Source: Methylocapsa sp. S129 (GTDB lineage: Bacteria > Pseudomonadota > Alphaproteobacteria > Rhizobiales > Beijerinckiaceae). Taken from it: a stretch of DNA of 64,000 nucleotides. Numbering within the stretch: the stretch's first letter is position 1; each line of letters starts with the position of its first letter. The DNA lies in NCBI RefSeq assembly GCF_009765995.1, contig NZ_LMUI01000048.1, positions 455,079 through 519,078 of the forward strand. The letters are read 5' to 3'. Shown here piece by piece: positions 1 through 7,636 of the stretch. The position numbers and the translations under genes were made by a program. The notes under the pieces were generated by a model. It saw nothing but the letters and a program-made list of their open reading frames with translations, had not been told where the DNA came from and searched no databases.

Positions 1-543
1 ATCGAAGACAAAGCCGGCGACCAGCGGCGTCGGCCCGCTGGCTTTGGCGTAGGCGACCGCCGTCAACACCACCGGATGCCCGCCGCCGACCAGGATGAGC
101 GGGTCGCCATTCGACACCGCGTCGATCAGCGCGTTTTGGTCGAATTTGCCTCCCGGCGCGTCGGAATCGAATATGGGTTCAGCGGAAACGCCGAACGCGA
201 CGCCGTCATCGTCCTTCCAGGCGCGCGCCAGCGGCCTAATGGCGGAGGAACTCGAATCCAACGCCACCTTATCGACGTCCCCATAGGCTTCCTGGGCGAT
301 GCGCGGCTGCTGGACCACGTGCCCATAGGTGGCGAAGACAACGGCGACGCAGGCGATCCAGATGGCGGCTGGGTCATGCCGCGCGTGATAGGTCTCCTGA
401 TAGGCGTCATGAACGTCGATGAAGGTCTTGCACAATTCGCCGCCGTGCTTCGGGTCGGCGATGCAACGCACATTGGCGCGCGCCATAGTCGCGACAACCA
501 GCGGCGCCAGCGCCCCGACGAGAAAGTGACGTCTCGTGCGCAT
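1..543 (-). CDS. Secreted papain-like cysteine protease (C39-like), 3' end outside window
   Basis: The reading frame is open from an ATG at 543 to the window edge, so about 181 N-terminal residues are visible. It begins with a basic stretch and a hydrophobic segment ending ATMARA, a likely Sec signal peptide. The segment AAIWIACVAVVFATYGH has the shape of the papain-like C39 active-site helix, with its Cys as nucleophile. GGGHPVVLTAVAYA further on fits the block around the catalytic His. The order (Cys helix, then a GG-H-V-V-L block) matches small bacterial papain-like proteases. The substrate cannot be told. A purine-rich GGAGG lies just upstream of the start. The C-terminus is missing here, so length cannot be compared with the family. 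Confidence 0.6.
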   Translation of the reverse strand, partial: MRTRRHFLVGALAPLVVATMARANVRCIADPKHGGELCKTFIDVHDAYQETYHARHDPAAIWIACVAVVFATYGHVVQQPRIAQEAYGDVDKVALDSSSSAIRPLARAWKDDDGVAFGVSAEPIFDSDAPGGKFDQNALIDAVSNGDPLILVGGGHPVVLTAVAYAKASGPTPLVAGFVFD

Positions 544-1505
544 GTCCTGCATCCTCCCGGGATATTGCTGTAACTTCACATGTTACCATACAACCTGGCG
601 TGGTCGGGTGCAAGCGAGCCGTTTCAGGCCGCGGGCCGGAAACCGCGGCGCGACGGCCGGCTTGTGGAGCGCTCAGGCATTCGCGTCGTCGGCAAACGAT
701 TGGAAATGCGGGCGATCGCAAGGACCGGCACCGGGGCGGACATGGATTCGCGCTAACGGTTGAGGTGGCGCGAATGCCATCGTCGTGCTCGCCGTCAAGG
801 GCAAGCCGCTTCGCGGGCGCTACGCGCCCCTTGACGGCTGCGCACACCAAAGCGACATGGATAGGAATTGCCGCGCCGACGAGACGCAGTCACCCCGCAG
901 GGGCCGTAACGAAGTGAAGGAGCGGCGCAGCCGCTTGACGGCGCCTCGGCGGCGTGGCGCTCTCCCAAGCGCCCCGCGTCAAACCGGACAGCCGTGGGCT
1001 TATCCCGACCATGATGTCCACAGCTTGCATCATCATGAAATCCTGCGTTCTCCGTGCACGCTTGAGTTTCCCCGGACAGCGCTGCCTTGTGCGAGGGGCG
1101 GAAGCCCTCGCGCCCGGCCTAAGCGGGGCAGGCAGTATATTCTTTCTGAAAAGAAGAATATATGATAGTCTTCTCGTCTTGTTTTCCAAAAAGATGAGCG
1201 ATGGAGAGGCCCGTCTTAAAGGCTCAAGTCCCTTCCGCCCGAAAGCCTGGTCAGCACGCGCGGGCGCGGTTTTGCGTCCGAAAATTTCGATGGGGAAGCC
1301 AAAACAGGGTCAAGCCTTTGATATCGCTCATTTCGCGGATGGAAATGCGCTTCCGCGCGCGTGAGAATCAAGGACTTAGAGGGTGTTTTGATGGACCGCG
1401 GTCGGTCATTCGAGGGTTCCGGCTATTCCCGGGCTATTCCCGCCAAGGTCTTTGCCGCCCTTGTGCGCCACGGACGGGACGTCGCCGAGCATCGGGCCGA
1501 TGGAA
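544..1505. other. Non-coding gap of about 960 bp
   Basis: No convincing gene is seen; the open frames here are short and lack family resemblance. Visible structure: a candidate regulatory motif at 581-594 (listed separately), a perfect 9-bp inverted repeat 1136-1144/1154-1162 (TATATTCTT and its complement, 9-nt loop), and an 11-bp tandem direct repeat GGCTATTCCCG at 1421-1431 and 1432-1442. The stretch 780-970 is rich in short GC palindromes and may be decayed coding DNA. Confidence 0.5.
581..594 (-). promoter_or_regulatory. Candidate operator: GTTGTATGGTAACA motif
   Basis: On the minus strand the sequence reads GTTGTATGGTAACA, 38 bp upstream of the protease start. Its first 11 bases recur exactly at 9667-9677 before the sugar-binding-protein gene, and a related TGGTATGTTACACA occurs at 5772-5785. 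GTAT-centred sites are typical of FCD-type GntR regulators, and one is encoded at 6875. The assignment is inference. Confidence 0.3.
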
Positions 1506-2156
1506 TCAGGAAAGCGCGAGGCGCCGCCGCAGTTCGTCGACCTGCTCCGGCGTGAGGGGCCTGATCGGCGAGCCGCGCAAGAGCAGGAAGAGCTTGGCGG
1601 TCTCCTCCAGCTCCTCGGTGGCGTATATCGCGTTTTCGAGACTGCTGCCGGCGACGACCGGGCCGTGATTGGCGAGCAGCACGGCATGATGTTCGCCGGC
1701 GAGTTTTTCCACCGCCGCCGCGAGGCTTTCGTCGCCAGGGGGATAATAGGGAACGAGCGGCAAGCGCCCGACGCGCATCACGTAATAGGCGGTGATCGGC
1801 GGCAGACAATTATGTTCGTCAATGCCGTGCAGGCAGGACACCGCCACCGAATGGGTGGAATGGAGATGCACCACGGCCTCGCAGCTCGGCCTTTGCCGGT
1901 ACATCACGCGATGGAGAAAAGCTTCCTTGGTGGGCTTGTCGCCGCCGACATGCTGACCTTGAGCGTCGATCTTGGACAGGCGCGCCGGATCGAGATCGCC
2001 GAGCGAGGCGTTGGTCGGCGTCATCAGCCAGCCGCCGTCGGGCAGGCTGACGGAAATATTGCCGGTCGACCCGAAAGTCAGGCCGCGTTGGAAGAGCGAG
2101 GCTCCGCAGGCGCAAATGCGTTCACGCAAGGCGGATTCGGTCGACGCCGGGTTCAT
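1506..2156 (-). CDS. otnC: 3-oxo-tetronate 4-phosphate decarboxylase (class II aldolase family)
   Basis: A protein of 216 aa of the class II aldolase/adducin fold. STGNISVSLPDGGWLMTPTN is the phosphate-binding N-terminal block, HLHSTHSVA carries the zinc-binding histidines and LANHGPVV is the C-terminal histidine block. OtnC decarboxylates 3-oxo-tetronate 4-phosphate to dihydroxyacetone phosphate in threonate/erythronate catabolism. The start at 2156 was chosen because its ATG overlaps the otnK stop (ATGA) and GGAGAT lies just upstream; an in-frame ATG at 2171 is less likely. It is the last gene of the lacI-otnK-otnC unit. Family membership is clear; the exact substrate rests on the otnK neighbour. 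Confidence 0.85.
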   Translation of the reverse strand: MNPASTESALRERICACGASLFQRGLTFGSTGNISVSLPDGGWLMTPTNASLGDLDPARLSKIDAQGQHVGGDKPTKEAFLHRVMYRQRPSCEAVVHLHSTHSVAVSCLHGIDEHNCLPPITAYYVMRVGRLPLVPYYPPGDESLAAAVEKLAGEHHAVLLANHGPVVAGSSLENAIYATEELEETAKLFLLLRGSPIRPLTPEQVDELRRRLALS

Positions 2157-3421
2157 CGCAAATATCTCCATGCCTTGAGAAAGAAGTCCGGCGCGCCGAA
2201 ATTGCCCGATTTGAGGGCGAGAGCGACGTCCGGCCCGGACAGGCTGCGAGTCCAGGGCACGCCCGGGTCGATTTCGGGTCCGATCGACAAAGCCTTGACG
2301 CCGAGCGCGTTCACCACGGCGCCCGAAGTCTCGCCGCCCGCGACAAGGATGCGGGTGAAGCCGTGGGCCGGCAGCGCGGCGGCGACGGAGGCGAGAAGCT
2401 CTTCGACGATGCGGCCCGCATGGTCGCGGCCAAGCCTGTCCTGGACGAGGCGCACGCTATCGGGATCGTCGCTCGAATAGACGAGCGGCGCGGCCTCGCC
2501 AGGTTGGCCATCGAGCCAATCGATCGCCTGCGCCGGCGTGAGGCGGCCCTCGGCGATGGCGATCGGGTCGATGCGGAAGGCCGGATTTCCCGCCTTGATT
2601 GCAACCTCGACCTGCCCTCTCGTCGCCGCCGAGCAGGAGCCCGCCAGGATGACGGCGCGGCCTTGCGGCGCCGCGATAGCGGGGGGAGGAGGCGTGAGGG
2701 CGCCGATCAAGCCAGCGTCGCAATAGGCGGCGGGCAGGCCGATCGCGACGCCTGAGCCGCCGGTCACCAACGTTAGACTGGCCGCCGCGCCGCCGATGGC
2801 GCGCAGATGGGCGTCGGTCAGGGCGTCGACGATCGCGATGGCGCGGCCGGCCTTCTGTTCGCGCTCGAACGCGTGGGCGATGGCGGCGGGACCGGCGTCG
2901 ACGTCGGCATAGGCGACATGGCCGACTTTGACGGCGGTCTGGCGCTGGAGGACGCGCCGCAGATCGGAATCGCGCATCGGCGTCAGCGGATGATCGCGCA
3001 TGCCGCTCTCGTTCAGCGGCACGCCATTGACGAAGAGATGGCCCTGATAGATCGCGCGGCCGGTCGCCGGAAAGGCCGGGCAGGCGATGGTGAAGCGCGC
3101 TCCCAGCCGCTGCATCAGCGCCGCGGCGACCGGACCAATGTTGCCCTCATCGGTGGAATCAAACGTCGAACAGTATTTGAAAAAGAATCGCCTCGCGCCG
3201 GCGGCGAGCAGCCAGTCGGCCGCCGCCAGCGACTGGGCGACGGCCTCGGCTGCCGGAATCGTGCGCGACTTCAGCGCGACGACGACGGCGTCGGCTTCGG
3301 CCAGATCGAGATCGCCCGGCGGCAGGCTAGTCGTCTGCACCGTGCGCAGGCCCTCGCGGGACAGCATCAGGGAGAGGTCGGTTGCGCCCGTCAGGTCGTC
3401 GGCAATGCATCCCAGCAGCAT
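2153..3421 (-). CDS. otnK: 3-oxo-tetronate kinase (four-carbon acid sugar kinase, former DUF1537)
   Basis: A full-length protein of 422 aa. The N-terminal half starts with LGCIADDLTGATDLSLML, the signature of the DUF1537 sugar-acid kinase N-domain, with FFFKYCSTFDSTDEGNIGP further on. The C-terminal nucleotide-binding half contains ILVAGGETSGAVVNALGV and the glycine-rich VTGGSGVAIGLP. OtnK phosphorylates 3-oxo-tetronate with ATP before OtnC decarboxylates it. It starts 23 bp after the LacI-type regulator stop and overlaps otnC by 4 bp, so the three genes form one operon. The isomerase OtnI, which normally supplies the 3-oxo substrate, is not seen nearby. Confidence 0.88.
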   Translation of the reverse strand: MLLGCIADDLTGATDLSLMLSREGLRTVQTTSLPPGDLDLAEADAVVVALKSRTIPAAEAVAQSLAAADWLLAAGARRFFFKYCSTFDSTDEGNIGPVAAALMQRLGARFTIACPAFPATGRAIYQGHLFVNGVPLNESGMRDHPLTPMRDSDLRRVLQRQTAVKVGHVAYADVDAGPAAIAHAFEREQKAGRAIAIVDALTDAHLRAIGGAAASLTLVTGGSGVAIGLPAAYCDAGLIGALTPPPPAIAAPQGRAVILAGSCSAATRGQVEVAIKAGNPAFRIDPIAIAEGRLTPAQAIDWLDGQPGEAAPLVYSSDDPDSVRLVQDRLGRDHAGRIVEELLASVAAALPAHGFTRILVAGGETSGAVVNALGVKALSIGPEIDPGVPWTRSLSGPDVALALKSGNFGAPDFFLKAWRYLR

Positions 3422-3444
3422 TCAATGATACCCTTGCAGTGAAG

Positions 3445-4464
3445 TCAGGCGGTGGCGCCTGGCAAAAGCGTGAAGCCCACGTCGGTGAGGCGCGGCACTT
3501 CGAGGCCGTCGAAGCGCGCGATCACCGCCAGCCCGGCGCGAAAGCCGATATCGAAGCGCGGCGTGAGGATCGTCGTGAGCGGTTGGGGCAAAGCCTGGCC
3601 CATGGCGAGGCCGTTGAAACCCACGATGGCGAGCTTATCGGGTATGGCGATCCCCTCAGCCATGCAATGGAAGACGCCGCCGATCGCCATGTCGTCGTTG
3701 GAGAAATAGACGGCGTCGATATCGCCGTGGGCGGTGAGAAGCTCGGCCAGCGCGCTGCGTCCTGAAGGGACGGAGGAGCGCCCCGGCGTGACGACCTCGC
3801 CGGCAAAGCTGGCTCCCGCTTCGCGAACGGTCGAGGTGAAAGTCTCCCGGCGCTTGCACGCGCGCAGATCGCGCGCCAGATCGTGGCCGATATAGCCAAA
3901 GCGTCGATAGCCGCGCGCCAACAGGAAGGCTGCTGTCTCGCGCCCCGCGCGCGCATGCGACATGCCAATGGCGATATCGATCGCCTCGCCGTCCGCATCC
4001 ATCACTTCGACGATTGTGAGGCCGGCGTTGACCAGCATCTGGCGCGTGTCCGGCTCGTGCTCGCAGCCCGTGACGATGAGCGCGGCCGGTCGCCAGGAAA
4101 GCAGGGAGCGAACGAGTTCGCGCTCGGATTCCAGACGATAGTCCGTCACGCTGACGACGGCGCGGAAGCCCCGCTCGGAGATGGCGTCGTGCAATCCGCG
4201 CAGCACATCGGGAAACACGATATTGCCGAGCGAAGGGATGATAACCCCTATAAGGTCAGAGCCGGCGGAAGCGAGGGAGCCCGCGATGCGGTTGGGCACA
4301 TAGCCGATCTTGCTAATGGCGGTTTGCACGCGTCGGCGCGTTTCCTCGGCGACGGAGCCCCTGGCGCGAATGACTCGCGAGACCGTGATTTCGCTGACGC
4401 CGGCTTCTTTGGCCACGTCGGCAAGCGTCAACGTCGATTGCCGGAATCCCCGCCGCGCTCTCAA
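3445..4464 (-). CDS. LacI-family transcriptional regulator of the tetronate genes
   Basis: A protein of 339 aa. Residues 12-60 form the LacI helix-turn-helix and hinge (TLADVAKEAGVSEITVSRV, then a NRIA..LAS hinge). The rest is a periplasmic-binding-protein-like sugar sensor (IGVIIPSLGN, YFSNDDMAIGGVFH, IVGFNGL) of the GntR/GluR-type LacI branch. The start is TTG at 4464: a stop codon lies directly upstream in frame, and GGGGA sits at ribosome-binding distance. It is transcribed away from ltnD, with a LacI-type operator in the intergenic region, so it probably represses both directions until a sugar acid binds. Confidence 0.88.
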   Translation of the reverse strand: MRARRGFRQSTLTLADVAKEAGVSEITVSRVIRARGSVAEETRRRVQTAISKIGYVPNRIAGSLASAGSDLIGVIIPSLGNIVFPDVLRGLHDAISERGFRAVVSVTDYRLESERELVRSLLSWRPAALIVTGCEHEPDTRQMLVNAGLTIVEVMDADGEAIDIAIGMSHARAGRETAAFLLARGYRRFGYIGHDLARDLRACKRRETFTSTVREAGASFAGEVVTPGRSSVPSGRSALAELLTAHGDIDAVYFSNDDMAIGGVFHCMAEGIAIPDKLAIVGFNGLAMGQALPQPLTTILTPRFDIGFRAGLAVIARFDGLEVPRLTDVGFTLLPGATA

Positions 4465-4517
4465 ACGTGCATCCCCTATCGTGCCGCGCTACAGCGACAA
4501 ATTTTCGCATCGCCGGC

Positions 4518-4548
4518 TTGACTATAACTGTCCTCCCATTGATATAGT
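4518..4548 (+). promoter_or_regulatory. Candidate sigma-70-type promoter towards ltnD
   Basis: TTGACT at 4518-4523 and TATAGT at 4543-4548 (19-bp spacer, or 18 bp if ATATAG is taken as the -10). It lies in an AT-richer patch just upstream of the LacI-type operator, the usual layout for repression. The transcript would run through the permease remnant into ltnD. Confidence 0.4.
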
Positions 4549-4553
4549 GAAAA

Positions 4554-4567
4554 TGTTAGCGCTGTCA
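4554..4567. promoter_or_regulatory. LacI-type operator between lacI-like gene and ltnD
   Basis: TGTTAGCGCTGTCA fits the LacI-family consensus TGnnAnCGnTnnCA with the central CG; the outer TG/CA and inner AGCGCT are symmetric. It lies 6 bp after the putative -10 and about 90 bp upstream of the lacI-like start, so one dimer could control both units. Confidence 0.6.
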
Positions 4568-4642
4568 GAACATTCTCAAGCTCGGACGCGCTGCTTGGCA
4601 TCGGTAGCGCCAATCAGTGAGGGCGTGTGCGATCCTTATCTC

Positions 4643-4801
4643 CCGCCGACGATGATGGCCGGTTTGATCGGCGGCGACGTGTTCGTCGCGCTGCGCTCCA
4701 CGATCCGGTCGGTCCTGCAGATACAGGATGCGGTGCGGCGGATCGTCTTCGGCCTCATCATTTTGGGAATGCCGCTGGCGCCGCTCGGGCGAAAAAGGTG
4801 A
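4643..4801 (+). pseudogene. Remnant of the 3' end of a sugar ABC transporter permease (RbsC-like)
   Basis: The frame ending at the TGA 4799-4801 encodes GLIGGDVFVALRSTIRSVLQ followed by a hydrophobic helix containing IVFGLIILGMPLAPLGRK. This lines up without gaps with the last about 45 residues of RbsC-type permeases (LIGxLLIGxLNNGLNLL... then VVILLAVLxDRK). Nothing upstream continues the permease, and the intergenic operator and promoter lie directly before it. The stop is one base from the ltnD ATG, as expected for a former operon junction. I read it as the leftover of a deleted transporter gene. It is short, so chance similarity is possible. Confidence 0.4.
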
Positions 4802-4802
4802 C

Positions 4803-5726
4803 ATGATGACGCCTAACGAATCTCTTGCCGGGAAGGCATCCGTTATCGGGCTGGGGTCGATGGGATATGGCGTCGCCCAGTCGCTGGCCCGGGCGGGCTT
4901 CGCCGTCACCGGCTTCGACACGCGGGCCGACATCGTCTCCCGTTTCGCAACGGCGCATGGCGCCGGCGCCGCCTCGTTGTCCGCGGCCGCGGCGGATGCT
5001 GACGTGATCGTGATCGTCGTCGTCAATGCCGACCAGACCCGGCAGGCGCTGTTGGGGGAGGGCGGCGTACTGGAGGCGACGAAGCCTGGCGCTGTTATCG
5101 TCTCCTGCGCGACAATGGCGCCTGAGCGGGCGCGGGAGCTTGGAGCTGCGGTGGAGGCCGCCGGGCGGCTTTACGTCGATGCGCCGCTCAGCGGCGGCGC
5201 CGTCCGCGCGGCGGAAGGGGCGCTCACTATTCTGGCCTCCGGAGCGCCGGAAGCCATCGCGAAAGCGCGGCCGGCGCTCGACGCGATGGCGGCGAAGCTC
5301 TACATCCTCGGCGACGAGCCTGGCGTTGGCGCTTCGTTCAAGATCGTCAATCAATTGCTGGCGGGAGTCCACATCGCGGCGGCGTGCGAGGCGATCGTCT
5401 TCGCCAAACGCCTCGGTCTCGACATCGCCAAGGTCTACGAAGTGATCGCCGCTTCGGCCGGTAATTCCTGGATGTTCGAGAATCGCGTGCCGCATATTCT
5501 GGAGGGCGATTATCAGCCGCGCAGCGCGGTCGATATCTTCGTCAAGGATCTCGGCATTATCGCCGACATCTCGCGTTCGGAAAAGTTTGCGACGCCGATC
5601 GCTTCTTCGGCTCTGCAGATGTTCCTGATGACCGCCGCCGCCGGCATGGGAGGGGAAGACGACGCCTCGGTCGCTCGCCTCTACGCCCAGATCGTGGGCC
5701 TCGACCTGCCAGCGCCTAAGGCGTGA
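4803..5726 (+). CDS. ltnD: L-threonate/2-hydroxy-tetronate dehydrogenase (beta-hydroxyacid dehydrogenase family)
   Basis: A protein of 307 aa. VIGLGSMGYGVAQSLARAGF (from residue 14) is the NAD-binding GxGxxG motif, DAPLSGGAVRAAEG is the substrate-binding block and GASFKIVNQLL holds the catalytic lysine of the 6-phosphogluconate/3-hydroxyisobutyrate dehydrogenase family. With otnK and otnC divergently next door, LtnD function (oxidation of threonate at C2) is the best fit. The start at 4803 has AAGGTG 5-8 bp upstream and follows the permease remnant stop by one base. Without the neighbours it could only be called a 3-hydroxyisobutyrate-dehydrogenase-like enzyme. Confidence 0.82.
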   Translation: MMTPNESLAGKASVIGLGSMGYGVAQSLARAGFAVTGFDTRADIVSRFATAHGAGAASLSAAAADADVIVIVVVNADQTRQALLGEGGVLEATKPGAVIVSCATMAPERARELGAAVEAAGRLYVDAPLSGGAVRAAEGALTILASGAPEAIAKARPALDAMAAKLYILGDEPGVGASFKIVNQLLAGVHIAAACEAIVFAKRLGLDIAKVYEVIAASAGNSWMFENRVPHILEGDYQPRSAVDIFVKDLGIIADISRSEKFATPIASSALQMFLMTAAAGMGGEDDASVARLYAQIVGLDLPAPKA

Positions 5727-5771
5727 TCTAGCGAGAATCCTCGTCGTCTTCCGACTTGCCGCGCCCACAAC

Positions 5772-5785
5772 TGGTATGTTACACA
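5772..5785 (+). promoter_or_regulatory. Candidate GntR-type operator upstream of the sugar-acid operon
   Basis: TGGTATGTTACACA lies about 110 bp before the 2-hydroxyacid dehydrogenase start. It shares TGGTATGTT with 9661-9669 and the GTATGnTA core with 581-594. The nearby FCD-type regulator at 6875 is the obvious candidate to bind it. Inference only. Confidence 0.3.
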
Positions 5786-5897
5786 CAATTGGTTAGGCCG
5801 TCGCCAGGATGCGCGTTCCGATCGTCGTCGGCGGCTGCCGCGCCGCGTGGCGTTCAGAGCCACGCGAGGATAACCGAATGTCTTGCTGAGAAACGCG

Positions 5898-6854
5898 ATG
5901 TCCGAGCTCCCCTCATTTCCCGGCGTAGAACTCGCCTTCATCGGCGCCCAACAGCCTTTCGTCCAGCAGGATCTCGAGCGCCGCTTCGTCGTGCATAAGG
6001 TCTATGCCGAGCCCGATCCCTTCGCCGCGCTCGCCAAAGTCGGCGACCGGATTCGCGGCGCGGTCGGGCATGGCATGGCGGGGCTGACCCGGCGCCATAT
6101 CGAATTGATGCCGAAGCTTGAAATCTGCGCCCTCAACGGCGTCGGCCTTGAGACCAGCGATCTTCCCGCTATCCGCGAGCGCGGCATTGCGCTGACGACG
6201 ACCCCGGTTCTGTTCGATGACGTCGCCGATCTGGCTATCGCGCTCGCGCTCGGCTGTTGCCGCCAGATTGCGCTGGCCGATCGCTTCGTGCGCGACGGAC
6301 GATGGGGAGCGGAGCGCTTGCGGCTCGGGCGTAAACTCACCGGGATGCGCGCGGGCGTTTTGGGACTTGGGCGCATCGGCATTGAGGTTGCCAGGAGGCT
6401 CGAAGGCTTCAAGACGCGCATCGGCTACGTCGACCCGGTCCGTCGCGATGTTCCTTACGAGCAGTTTGCCGACGCGCGCACGCTTGCCGAAAACTCCGAT
6501 ATTCTGTTCCTTTGCGCGGCCGGCGGCCCGAAGGGTTCGCCGCCGATGGCCGGGCGCGAAATATTCGAAGCGCTCGGTCCGCGTGGTATTTTTGTCAATG
6601 TGGCGCGTGGGTGGCTCGTTGACGAAGGCGCGCTGATCGCGGCTTTGCGCGATGGGCGTCTGGGCGCCGCCGGTCTTGACGTCTTCTTCGATGAACCGAA
6701 AGTTCCAGCCGCGCTGAGCGCGCTCGATAACGTCGTCTTGACCCCGCATATCGCGAGCTCGACAGAAGAAACAATGGGCGCGATGGGCGCTTGCGTGATC
6801 GACAATCTCGTGAGCTGGTTTTCTGGCCGCGGCGCTGTGACGCCGGTGACCTGA
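5898..6854 (+). CDS. D-isomer-specific 2-hydroxyacid dehydrogenase
   Basis: A protein of 318 aa, usual for the family. GVLGLGRIGIEVARRLEGF is the Rossmann GxGxxG fingerprint. NVARGWLVDEGAL, SALDNVVLTPHIASST supply the catalytic Arg and the His of the Arg-Glu-His relay. It resembles glyoxylate/hydroxypyruvate (2-ketoaldonate) reductases and would interconvert 2-oxo and D-2-hydroxy acids with NAD(P)H. ATG 5898 is chosen over TTG 5883 because the protein then begins MSELPSFPG; the ribosome site is weak in either case. It is the first gene of the operon running to 14858, with the GntR gene 20 bp downstream. Confidence 0.8.
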   Translation: MSELPSFPGVELAFIGAQQPFVQQDLERRFVVHKVYAEPDPFAALAKVGDRIRGAVGHGMAGLTRRHIELMPKLEICALNGVGLETSDLPAIRERGIALTTTPVLFDDVADLAIALALGCCRQIALADRFVRDGRWGAERLRLGRKLTGMRAGVLGLGRIGIEVARRLEGFKTRIGYVDPVRRDVPYEQFADARTLAENSDILFLCAAGGPKGSPPMAGREIFEALGPRGIFVNVARGWLVDEGALIAALRDGRLGAAGLDVFFDEPKVPAALSALDNVVLTPHIASSTEETMGAMGACVIDNLVSWFSGRGAVTPVT

Positions 6855-6874
6855 ACGTGGAGGGCGGATCCGTA

Positions 6875-7636
6875 ATGGCGAATGCCGGATCGGTTGGCGA
6901 CCCGCCGCTGGAGCGGCTCACGCGCCCGCGTTCCTTGACGGAAATGGTGATTACGGAAATTCGCGAGCTCATCGTGTCGGGTAGACTCGTCCTTGGCGAA
7001 CAGCTTTCGGAGAGCGCGCTGGCCGAGCAGCTTGGCGTCAGCCGTACGCCAGTGCGCGAGGCTTTTCTTCGCCTTGAGACCGAGCGGCTTGTCGAAGTGC
7101 GCCCGCAGCGCGGCACGTTCGTCTTTCAATATGGCGCCCCCGAATTGCGCGACATTTGCGAATTGCGCGAAGTCCTCGAAACGGGCGCCTTGCGTATTGC
7201 GCTGTCGCGCAATCGCGTTGAATTGATCGAGCGCCTCGAAGGGGAGACCAATGCCGCCGACGCGGCGGGCGTCGTAGAGCCCGGTCCCTATCAAGCGTTC
7301 GATAAATCGTTTCACGACGCGCTGGTTAGAGCGAGCGCGAATGAAGAACTTATAGAGGCCTATGAGCGCATTTCTGGGCGCGTGCGCACGATCCGCTATC
7401 GCCTGACCCGCAGCCGCAGGCAGATCGCTGGATCGCAACGCGGTCATCGCGAGATCGTCAATGCGTTGAAGGATGGGCGCGACGCCGACGCCATCCGCCG
7501 GCTTGGCAAGCATGTCTATAATGCCTACGAAATGTTCCGCAGAGAAATTGAGGCGACACGGATGGGCCACGATGCCAGCGCCGAAGCCGGACGCAACGAC
7601 AAGGCAGAAGCCGTAGGGAGAGGGGCCGCTCAATGA
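6875..7636 (+). CDS. GntR-family regulator, FCD (FadR) subfamily
   Basis: A protein of 253 aa. Residues about 15-80 form the winged helix, with the GntR signature LSESALAEQLGVSRTPVREAF. The C-terminal FCD ligand domain carries metal/ligand residues in DKSFHDALVRAS and GHREIVNAL. It sits second in the sugar-acid operon and overlaps the dehydratase gene by ATGA, so it is probably an autoregulated, metabolite-responsive repressor of this operon. Candidate sites are at 5772 and 9667. ATG 6875 has GGAGGG about 10 bp upstream. Confidence 0.88.
   Translation: MANAGSVGDPPLERLTRPRSLTEMVITEIRELIVSGRLVLGEQLSESALAEQLGVSRTPVREAFLRLETERLVEVRPQRGTFVFQYGAPELRDICELREVLETGALRIALSRNRVELIERLEGETNAADAAGVVEPGPYQAFDKSFHDALVRASANEELIEAYERISGRVRTIRYRLTRSRRQIAGSQRGHREIVNALKDGRDADAIRRLGKHVYNAYEMFRREIEATRMGHDASAEAGRNDKAEAVGRGAAQ

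Noticed and set aside
1136..1162. AT-rich perfect hairpin as a transcription terminator
   Set aside because: The stem is AT-rich with no GC stretch and no T-run in context; it is more than 340 bp from any gene end.
5878..5889. ATG at 5878 as the start of the 2-hydroxyacid dehydrogenase
   Set aside because: That frame reads only ATG TCT TGC before a TGA; the dehydrogenase frame starts at 5898.
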